From SLFT01 sp964493075 (GTDB lineage: Bacteria > Hydrogenedentota > Hydrogenedentia > Hydrogenedentales > CAITNO01): a stretch of DNA of 34,832 nt. Below are positions 26,311 through 33,654 of the stretch, piece by piece; positions within the stretch are counted from its first letter, which is position 1; each line of letters begins with the position of its first letter. Below the pieces are notes generated by a model. The model was given only the letters and a program-made list of their open reading frames with translations, was not told the origin of the DNA and did not search any database. The translations under genes were made by a program, and so were the position numbers. The DNA lies in contig CAZBNU010000018.1 of assembly GCA_964493075.1 (NCBI GenBank), forward strand, positions 1 to 34,832, in the 5' to 3' direction.

Positions 26311-29300
26311 TTACCGAGCGTGGCGGGTGGTTGCAAACGCGGCGAGTACCAGCATGCTCAAGCCAATCAACAGCCAGTCTCCCAACCAGTCTTTAGGCAG
26401 CCACTTGCCTTCTTCATTGGGGCAGCATCCCAGACAAGCGCGACACCCGGTACATTCTTCGGGCTCGCCTTCGCCTTCACCCTCGTTCTCACCTTCGCCT
26501 TCACCTTCCAGTTCGCCTTCTTCAACATCCGGACAATTATCCACGGTCACTGTAAGTGCAGCCTGCGCGGAATTTCCGGCACTGTCGGTGGCACTGTACT
26601 GCACGGTATAGGTTCCGGCGGTATTTGCATCCACGTCACCAATGCGCGTAACCACAGGCGTGATATCGCACAGGTCTTCCGCGATGGCGTATTCATCCAG
26701 GATGAATAAGGGATCGCCGCATTCCACGGTAATACTGTTGGCACCGCGTAGGGTAATGACCGGCGCGGTAGTATCCACAGTAGTTACAGTGCGTTCTACT
26801 TCCGCAATAGATCCGCGAGAATTGGCAACCCGATAAGTCACCGTGTATTCACCCGGCACATACATCATGTTCGGGTCGGCCACGAGGGTGATTGCATCGG
26901 TCAAATCGCCGTCTATTTCGTCGAGGGCGGTAGCGCCAGGATCGGCGAACTCGCTGCCGCACTCCTGTGTAATGGGATCAGCACCTATTAAGGTAATTAC
27001 CGGTTCGGATGGATCGGCAACACGCACGGTACGTTCTTCGGTCCCCTGGTTGTTTGCTGAATCCCGGGCGGTGTAACTCACGCGATAAGTCCCGAGTCGA
27101 CTGGTATCCACAAAATCGTTTCCAATTTCGATGGACTCTGTGACATCTCCATCACAGGCATCAAGCGCGGTGGCGCCGAGTTCTTCATAAACATCACCCA
27201 GATAGATAACGACTTCCTGTTCTCCCAGCAAGGTTACTTCCGGTGCGGTAGTATCCACAATCTGAACGCGTCTGAGGTAGGGCGCCTGCCAGTTGTCTAC
27301 GACCAGCACACCCTCTTCTTCGGTATAGATCATGGGGCGCCCCTCTTCATCGAGCGGCGGCTCTGTTTTGTCATCGGCATAATGGGCGACATAAATGAAG
27401 AGGTAGTTTTGATTTCGATTTCTGGGTACCAGTCCATTTTCGAAGGTGAATGATGTTTCTGGGAGTCGTGGCAAAACGAGCTCGCCCGTGTTGCGGTTGT
27501 ATGCCCACACGAAGACTTCGACATCCTCTTCATCGAGGGTGCCCACGCACACGTCCACTGCAGTGAATCCCGGTTCCATCCAGGTGCCCGCCGTGTCGCA
27601 CTGGGCCTGCAAGACACCGCTCACCTCCAAACCGCTGGGGGTCAGGGTCATAACGGGCGGGGTCAGACTGGTAACCACGACAGAGCGCGTTTCTTCGGCG
27701 GTGTTGCCTTCACTGTCCGTCACCGAATAGACCACGGGATAAACACCGGGCACGGCAGTATCCACAGCGCTGCTGTCAACCACGACGTCATCTGTCAAAT
27801 CACCGGTATCACAATTGTCGGTTGCGCTATATCCGGGTTCGAGGGAGTCATCCCACTGGGTACCGCAGTTTACCAGCAGCCGGTTTTCTTCATCCATATA
27901 TTCGGGTGCCGGATCCATGAGGGTAATGATGGGATTGCCGCTGTCTATGACACTGAAATCCCTACGCACTTCCGGCGACACATTGCCCCAGGCATCTGTC
28001 AGATTGAATATGGCAGTATAATCGCCTACCAGACGCCGCACCTGTTCCAGGGTGAGACAGTCCTGCGTTGAAGAGCCACGAGGCACCACGCACACATCCA
28101 CAAGAGGGGTGATATCAGAGCCGCAGGCATCCATTCCGTTATAGGAGAAATTGATATTGCTTCCACATTCCACATTGGCTGGCACATTTTGAATCGTAAG
28201 GACAGGGGGCAACGAGTTGACAATGCGGAAGAGCGCAGAATTCTTGCGACCGATGTTGCCCTCAGAATCCTCAACCGCAAGACGTACAACGTAAAGCGTT
28301 TCAGCGAGATCAGCCTTGCCTTCACTAACATCTACCGCCTTGGCATCGACAGTATCCACCGTGGCAGTGACGGCATCCGTGAGATCCCCTTCACAGGCAT
28401 CCAGCGCGGAGTAATATACCAAACTGGCGATGCTCATGCCTTCCAGCATCTGGCAATCCAGGTCAATGATGCCATCGTCACCGACAACAAGTGGCGGCTC
28501 GTACCCCAACACCTCAATTACGGGCGGCGCCTCATCCACCACAGTCACAATCAGGTTAACCTCGGCAGTCAACGCAGTGCCGTGGGAAGCGCTGCTGTAA
28601 AGCACTGTATATTCGCCCGGCTGGGGATCATTGATATTAAGGCCGCCGAAGTTCACCGGTATGGCATTAAATTGAAGATTGCACAACCCTTCAGAAATAG
28701 ACGCAGCGGGTAAGGTCACAGGCATACCGCACTCCACGTCCAAGGAATAGGTCACATGGGGTGTGACCACCACCGCGGGCGGCGCAATGGTCAGCACTGG
28801 CGGCTCATAGACCAGATTGACTATGCGCGCACGGGTAACGGCCTTATTGTCTCTTGAATCAACGGAATTGTAGATAACGGGATACTGTCCAAGGAAACTG
28901 GCGTCCCGCGTTTCAGCCAGTTGACGCAGTGCATTTACGATTTCAGTTATGCCGCGCACAGTGGTACGGTCAGTAACAAAATCATCGCCGTCACATAGGT
29001 CGGTGGTATAGAAGCCTTCACCGGGTTTGCGAATCCACCAGGAAGCGGCCCAATTGGTGACCTGCTCTTCAAAGGTGGCTCCATCGAATTCCAAAAATGT
29101 ACACCAGGGAAGGGACACCGTCGCGCCTTCATCGTTAACCGGCGCACCAAACTCATTGTAGAGGGTAATTACCGGCGGGGTATCTCGAACAATAATCGTT
29201 CGCTCCGGTGGATCTATCAGAGAGAATCCCGCGCTGCCTGCCGCAATATCATAATTTCTACGATAACTGCCCGGCGTCGTGATATCCACTTCACCTGTGG

Positions 29301-30309
29301 CGATAATGAGATGGCTGACATCTCCGAGACAGGGGCTGAATGCGCGGTCCTGTCGCTCCCAGAAGTAGATATTCTCATAGGACTGGTTGCAATCTATGGT
29401 AATGGTGCCGTCGCCTGCGAGTTCAATATAGACGATGTAGTAGGGCAGGATATCACGTGCGTTTATGGCAGGATTTAGTTCTCCGTCCTCGGTAAAAATA
29501 TAAAGGCGATACCCCTTGAAGGGATCGTCTGTATTCTGGGAAAAGACCGGATTTGCAAGCGTTGGGAAATCGTTCTTCACATCGCCAAATTGGCCGCCAA
29601 CAATATCTCCACCTTTCCTCACCAGCGTCAGACTATTGTCATTGTTAACCCGCATCAGTAAAACCAATGCGTCATCCTCGTCCAACGTCCCCTCACAGGC
29701 ATCACTGACCAGAATACCGGGCTCCACATAGTCAACAGGACAATTCCAGTGAATCGCCCGGTCATCGCTCCAATCAGCCGGCTTGAGAATCCAATAGATA
29801 TCTCCCGCAAAATTGGTAGGCAAATACCATGCAAGCTGAGCATACAACTCTGGGTCTTCCGCACGCAAGGTCACCAGCCACTCCGGCATCTCATAATTTT
29901 CGTTTATGATGCTGCGGTCTGGATTAGGGTAGTTCTGCCCGCTTTTCCCCTCCCAGGAATTCAAAGAAATAATGGGGTTGGTAAAATCCACGATGGCTAC
30001 AATACGTTGTGCGTACACCGTAGTGCCCCGCGAGTTCGTTACGGAGTAGGTAATGGGCCATACGCTGCCAAGAATGGTTGTATTAACTGCATATATCCCC
30101 GTAACCTGAATGTTTCTGGTGATATCCCCGTCAACAGGATCAAAGGCCGTTGCGCCCCAATCCTCATAAGGTACAGTACATTCCCACGGAGTTTCCGCCG
30201 GACCAACAAGTGTAATCACCGGGTCGCCCTGTGCGAATGCTCCTGCCTGAAGGGTGAGAGACACCAACACACACAACACCACACTGTAACCGAGAGACTT
30301 GATCGCCAT
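26311..30309 (-). CDS. Giant secreted Ig-like (DUF5011/HYR-type) repeat protein with Glu/Gly-Cys-TM-basic tail
   Basis: 1332 residues. A signal peptide (MAIKSLGYSVVLCVLVSLTL, to about residue 27) is followed by a long series of Ig-like domains; the best ones carry the DUF5011 pattern ITL-G, ECG, GATA-D-DGD-T, G-Y-V-Y-D-GN, e.g. near residues 1045-1250. Such proteins are typically surface adhesins or scaffold proteins. The C-terminal 75 residues hold a Glu/Gly repeat (about 1264-1286), a cysteine cluster CTGCRACLGCC, a hydrophobic helix (WLLIGLSMLVLAAFA) and a basic tail (TTRHAR), which resembles the three-part sorting signals handled by exosortase-, rhombosortase- or Myxo-CTERM-type systems. 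A promoter and a terminator frame it as a single-gene unit. The start has AAGGAG about 12 nt upstream. No sortase-like gene is in the window. Confidence 0.85.
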   Translation of the reverse strand: MAIKSLGYSVVLCVLVSLTLQAGAFAQGDPVITLVGPAETPWECTVPYEDWGATAFDPVDGDITRNIQVTGIYAVNTTILGSVWPITYSVTNSRGTTVYAQRIVAIVDFTNPIISLNSWEGKSGQNYPNPDRSIINENYEMPEWLVTLRAEDPELYAQLAWYLPTNFAGDIYWILKPADWSDDRAIHWNCPVDYVEPGILVSDACEGTLDEDDALVLLMRVNNDNSLTLVRKGGDIVGGQFGDVKNDFPTLANPVFSQNTDDPFKGYRLYIFTEDGELNPAINARDILPYYIVYIELAGDGTITIDCNQSYENIYFWERQDRAFSPCLGDVSHLIIATGEVDITTPGSYRRNYDIAAGSAGFSLIDPPERTIIVRDTPPVITLYNEFGAPVNDEGATVSLPWCTFLEFDGATFEEQVTNWAASWWIRKPGEGFYTTDLCDGDDFVTDRTTVRGITEIVNALRQLAETRDASFLGQYPVIYNSVDSRDNKAVTRARIVNLVYEPPVLTIAPPAVVVTPHVTYSLDVECGMPVTLPAASISEGLCNLQFNAIPVNFGGLNINDPQPGEYTVLYSSASHGTALTAEVNLIVTVVDEAPPVIEVLGYEPPLVVGDDGIIDLDCQMLEGMSIASLVYYSALDACEGDLTDAVTATVDTVDAKAVDVSEGKADLAETLYVVRLAVEDSEGNIGRKNSALFRIVNSLPPVLTIQNVPANVECGSNINFSYNGMDACGSDITPLVDVCVVPRGSSTQDCLTLEQVRRLVGDYTAIFNLTDAWGNVSPEVRRDFSVIDSGNPIITLMDPAPEYMDEENRLLVNCGTQWDDSLEPGYSATDNCDTGDLTDDVVVDSSAVDTAVPGVYPVVYSVTDSEGNTAEETRSVVVTSLTPPVMTLTPSGLEVSGVLQAQCDTAGTWMEPGFTAVDVCVGTLDEEDVEVFVWAYNRNTGELVLPRLPETSFTFENGLVPRNRNQNYLFIYVAHYADDKTEPPLDEEGRPMIYTEEEGVLVVDNWQAPYLRRVQIVDTTAPEVTLLGEQEVVIYLGDVYEELGATALDACDGDVTESIEIGNDFVDTSRLGTYRVSYTARDSANNQGTEERTVRVADPSEPVITLIGADPITQECGSEFADPGATALDEIDGDLTDAITLVADPNMMYVPGEYTVTYRVANSRGSIAEVERTVTTVDTTAPVITLRGANSITVECGDPLFILDEYAIAEDLCDITPVVTRIGDVDANTAGTYTVQYSATDSAGNSAQAALTVTVDNCPDVEEGELEGEGEGENEGEGEGEPEECTGCRACLGCCPNEEGKWLPKDWLGDWLLIGLSMLVLAAFATTRHAR

Positions 30310-30436
30310 TAGTCCCTGTCTCCTTTATCTTTGCCAGTTTGAAACAAACCCGACATAGGGCCTGCCTTATTTTTTTTCACGCTGGTAACCAATTCCATAG
30401 GCCCGCTGGCCATGGGAAACTACCCACGTATACAGC

Positions 30437-30465
30437 AGTGTACCAATTATTCGCTTGCTTGTCAA
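30437..30465 (-). promoter_or_regulatory. Sigma70-type promoter of the Ig-like protein gene
   Basis: Minus-strand TTGACA (30460-30465), exactly 17 nt, TACACT (30437-30442), about 128 bp upstream of the start codon. Confidence 0.7.
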
Positions 30466-30615
30466 CAAATATCCATCTCGCCGGAAAAAAATTTCCGCTG
30501 TTCTTATGTCATAGTATACCGGAATTGCAAACTGTTATGCACACTAACCACATCCCATAGCAGGCAGACGCTAACCGGAACCCATAGAGTGACGCGAATG
30601 CCCTGCTGTAACCCA

Positions 30616-30682
30616 TGGATTCCGGTCTTTTATTTTCTGATTCTCATCTGAAAATAAAAACCGGAATGACGGTGGTGGCAGT
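30616..30682 (+). repeat. Hairpin repeat B, copy 2
   Basis: A 67-nt element matching 16445-16511 at 62 of 67 positions in the same orientation; ATTCCGG and CCGGAAT ends close a T-rich/A-rich hairpin. Confidence 0.8.
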
Positions 30683-30698
30683 AGGTTCACAAATTCAA

Positions 30699-30725
30699 CT
30701 AACGTGGGCCTTACCCACAACCCAG
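30699..30725 (+). repeat. 27-nt palindromic intergenic repeat, copy 6
   Basis: CTAACGTGGG, CCTTA, CCCACAACCCAG, with a perfect GTGGG/CCCAC stem. Confidence 0.75.
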
Positions 30726-30739
30726 AAAAATATCATCAG

Positions 30740-30826
30740 CACCGTCATTGCGAGGCACGAAGCAATCTCCTTGACACGCAGGCCATCGCGTAACATCAGA
30801 TTGCTTCGTGCCTCGCAATGACGGTG
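30740..30826. repeat. Inverted repeat C, copy 2 (29-bp perfect arms)
   Basis: Arms 30740-30768 and 30798-30826 are perfect reverse complements over 29 bp (outer ends CACCGTCATTGCGAGGCACG and its complement). The 29-nt centre shares GCAGGCC and GTAACA with the copy at 16580-16660, so both descend from one element rather than arising by chance. Confidence 0.88.
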
Positions 30827-30958
30827 ACGACGATTTTAGTTCAACTTCTCGTTTTTTATTGCGGTTCCGATAAGGCATTAATTTTCTGATCGTGGTTTCC
30901 GATCAACATGTCGTTACTCTATGTCGATCTCATTATACCATCATATCAGGATACTACA

Positions 30959-31010
30959 GCAAAAAAATTAGTCGTTTGGTGGGTTACGCTGCTCTCCACC
31001 CACCCTACAG
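30959..31010 (-). terminator. Repeat D copy 2, possible terminator of the TIM-barrel gene
   Basis: The 33-nt repeat D at 30978-31010 has GGTGGGT/ACCCACC arms (7 bp). On the minus strand it lies 8 nt after the stop codon at 31019 and is followed 10 nt later by TAATTTTTTT. The gap between stem and T-run is longer than usual, so termination is plausible but not certain. Confidence 0.45.
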
Positions 31011-31018
31011 AAAAAAAG

Positions 31019-33262
31019 TTAGTTGACGTCCCGGCCATTTCCCAGCAACTCCCTGCAATTTAGCACCTTCTCTACCAAATCGGCAGGTGTGTAAAAATAG
31101 TGATTGGTGGCTTCAAAGCCAATTCGCGAATCCTGGCGTTGCAGCTGATAGAGACGCTTTGCGAGGGCAAGTTCCCGTTGCACCAGACCCTTCATACGAT
31201 CCGCTTTTGCATTATCGCCATTCGGCAGGTTGCGCAACATCACATATTCCGACTGGTTCGCCACGCTGTGAAAATGGATGGCGGCGGCAGCGGCAAGATT
31301 GGCTTCTTCCATCAGAGCGCACCCTTCCGGAGTGTCGGCTGGTTCGGAAGTCAGGGCACGTATTTTTTGTGCGCCTGCGTCAAATCCCTCGGCCACCTTG
31401 CGCAACTGTTGGATAAAAATCTCGGGCGGGTAAAGGGAGCGCCAGCGATCCAAATCGTCATAAGGGATGCCTACCATGGTGGCGCGATAGCCGGTTGGCT
31501 TGTCCCAAAGCAGGTTTGCAGGCCCCACTTGCAGGGGAGCATTGTAAACCACGCCGCAATCATAGGGAAACTCAGAGAAGGCTGCACTGATGGTGTGCCA
31601 GGCGTCCACTACCCCAGCAGCCGCTTCATCACCGTAGCGGCGAGCCGCCACTTTCAGCATGGCCGCTTTCGGTGTCAACACGTCACCGTTGTCTGATTTC
31701 TTTCCGATTTCATTGACCACTTCCAGGTTCGGGGACGGCCAACCGCCCAGGGTCCAACTCAGCATCAGTCCCGCTACGCCTGCATCGCGCAAGGCGGCGG
31801 CGTGTTTCGCTACATTCTCCACAGCGGGAATATAGGGGATAGCGCTGAGTTCCCATGTGTTGTTCGCCTGTATCTTGGCAAGGGTGGTCATGCCCCGATC
31901 CTGTGCCAGTTGCCAATGGCGCTGTGCGCGTGGGCCGGGGCCGATGGTGGAGATGGAATACTCGCCGACCGTGTTTGCGATTCCGCCCCGGTTAATGGGC
32001 TTGTGCCATTCGCTCACGCTCATGAGCGTGACATCGGTGGGCAATAACGAAATCAGTTCTGGTGCGAAGTCGTCGCGCCAGCCCCAGTCCCAGGCAAAGA
32101 GCCGCGCCTTGCTTTGTGCCTGCTGTATGCCTGCGAGGATGGTGGCATTGACTTCGGCGATGACGGCAGCGGGACCGCGATCTGCGCAACGGGGACATTC
32201 CGCCCCCCGGTAATGCGACCAGCAGTTGGTAGGATTTTCCGAGGCGGTGATAGTGAAGAATCCGGCGAGGTCAGGCACGGCCGTACAGATGCGCGCAATG
32301 GCGTCCCGCATATACTCCCGCACTTCCGGCGCACTGGTGCATAAGGACGCATAATCCCCCACGGCAATGCCGCGCAGTTCCGGCTTGTCTTCAAAAAAGG
32401 CATTCGGCATGGTGCGTGGCTCGTTCATATACAGGTAGATGCCAATGCCGTATTTTGCGGCGCGCGCCACCAGTTCCCCCAGCCGGTCCAAGCGCTGTTC
32501 CCATTTGTCACTGAGCGATGCGTCCCACGGGAACGGACTTAACTTGTATAGCACCGCATGAAGCCAGACCCCATTCACGCCAGTTGCCGCCAAGCGTTGC
32601 AGATACCCTTCGGGAAAGGGATCATGTTCCAACAGCGGGTCGCCGTAGAGGGCGAAATAGGAGTAGCAGAAGCGGGGGTTAAAAACGGAATTTGTATTTG
32701 TTGCAGATTTCTGTTCCAGCGGCGCAGAAAGTTCTTCGATGAAGGACAAGGGTGGGTCTATCCATGTACCTGCGTCATCACCAAAATATTCATGAACCAC
32801 TTCGGCAATTGCCGCTTCCCGTGCAATAGCAGCGGCATCAGGAGGTGCATACAACAACGGTTCACAGGCGGGTTTCAGACTGCCCAGCTTGATAAACAGA
32901 AAGTCGTCTTCGCGCAGGGTAAAGGCCAGTTCCGATTCCGTACAGCCCAGCAGGGTTGTCAGCTGATCATAAGGCAGAAGATGCCAGTTTGCGCGGATGA
33001 GTGGGATGTAGGTGCGCGCCATTTGCTCTTCAGAAACTGTGGGTGGGTCGGGCAGTCCCATTGCCTTGCCCAGGGCGAGTATCTGTTCCGGAGTCGCGTC
33101 TACAACGGCTGCCATGCGTTCCACCGGTGCAAGGTTCCAGTTGCGCCAGACGAAGGCATGCAGTCGGTCCGGAAAATGGTCCGGCAGCAACGGTTCAGGC
33201 GAAGGACCTTCCGGCAGGGGAACGGCACACAAGATAGAGACCAGTACTGTTGACCAGAGCAT
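31019..33262 (-). CDS. Secreted TIM-barrel protein, glycoside hydrolase-like, family unassigned
   Basis: 747 residues with a short signal peptide (MLWSTVLVSILCAVPLP). The N-terminal 180 residues are helical, including two blocks with similar wording (HAFVWRNWNLAPVERMAAVV and IRANWHLLPYDQLTTLLG), probably a duplicated helical module. From about 190 a TIM-barrel-like domain follows: RFCYSYFALYGDPLL, GVNGVWLHAVLYKLS, GIGIYLYMNEPRTMPNAFF, GFFTITASENPTNCW, RLFAWDWGWRD, GLMLSWTLGGWP. The pattern of barrel strands ending in acidic or aromatic residues recalls GH20-like or other glycosidases, but I cannot assign a family or the catalytic acids. ECPRC (after SHYRG) is a CxxC pair. The C-terminal 150 residues are helical. 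AAGGA lies 8 nt before ATG. It appears to be a single-gene unit. Confidence 0.75.
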   Translation of the reverse strand: MLWSTVLVSILCAVPLPEGPSPEPLLPDHFPDRLHAFVWRNWNLAPVERMAAVVDATPEQILALGKAMGLPDPPTVSEEQMARTYIPLIRANWHLLPYDQLTTLLGCTESELAFTLREDDFLFIKLGSLKPACEPLLYAPPDAAAIAREAAIAEVVHEYFGDDAGTWIDPPLSFIEELSAPLEQKSATNTNSVFNPRFCYSYFALYGDPLLEHDPFPEGYLQRLAATGVNGVWLHAVLYKLSPFPWDASLSDKWEQRLDRLGELVARAAKYGIGIYLYMNEPRTMPNAFFEDKPELRGIAVGDYASLCTSAPEVREYMRDAIARICTAVPDLAGFFTITASENPTNCWSHYRGAECPRCADRGPAAVIAEVNATILAGIQQAQSKARLFAWDWGWRDDFAPELISLLPTDVTLMSVSEWHKPINRGGIANTVGEYSISTIGPGPRAQRHWQLAQDRGMTTLAKIQANNTWELSAIPYIPAVENVAKHAAALRDAGVAGLMLSWTLGGWPSPNLEVVNEIGKKSDNGDVLTPKAAMLKVAARRYGDEAAAGVVDAWHTISAAFSEFPYDCGVVYNAPLQVGPANLLWDKPTGYRATMVGIPYDDLDRWRSLYPPEIFIQQLRKVAEGFDAGAQKIRALTSEPADTPEGCALMEEANLAAAAAIHFHSVANQSEYVMLRNLPNGDNAKADRMKGLVQRELALAKRLYQLQRQDSRIGFEATNHYFYTPADLVEKVLNCRELLGNGRDVN

Positions 33263-33326
33263 GACGACATCCTTTCTTATGGGAAGAATGGGACTTATGG
33301 GACGTATATGTTTGTTATCACCCGGA

Positions 33327-33559
33327 GAAAAAATGGGGACTGTTCCCGTCGCACGTTTAAATATTGCCGGCGGGAATAATGAGTGCCTGATTCCCTGCGA
33401 GATCCGTATCTCTCAGCAAAAACCCGGCGACGGAACTGTCCCCAATTTTTTCGGGCGTGGGTGTCAAAGCCGCAAAAAAACGGGGACAGCCCTGTCACAT
33501 CAGGACTAACATGTGATTTGCAGCACTTATATGCGCCGAGGGCAGTCCCCATTTTTTGC
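33327..33559. repeat. Two inverted REP-like cassettes (GGGGAC family)
   Basis: Cassette 1 has arms at 33327-33352 (AAAAAATGGGGACTGTTCCC) and 33427-33452 (GGAACTGTCCCCAATTTTTT). Cassette 2 has arms at 33472-33494 (AAAAAAACGGGGACAGCCC) and 33539-33559 (GGGCAGTCCCCATTTTTTGC). The arms face each other around 74-nt and 44-nt centres. The GGGGACAG-type cores relate them to the palindrome at 134-237. No coding sequence is supported in the 392-bp spacer 33263-33654. Confidence 0.7.
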
Positions 33560-33588
33560 TTATCATTCATAATTGTTGTCGAGGTGCA

Positions 33589-33615
33589 CTGGGTTACTGG
33601 CACAACTCACGTTAG
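33589..33615 (-). repeat. 27-nt palindromic intergenic repeat, copy 7 (diverged)
   Basis: Reverse-strand member of the family with the same length and conserved ends (CTGGGTTACT ... CACGTTAG) but a mismatched stem. Confidence 0.6.
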
Positions 33616-33654
33616 AAGCCCATAAGTCCCATAAACCTGAATCATTCAGGACAG

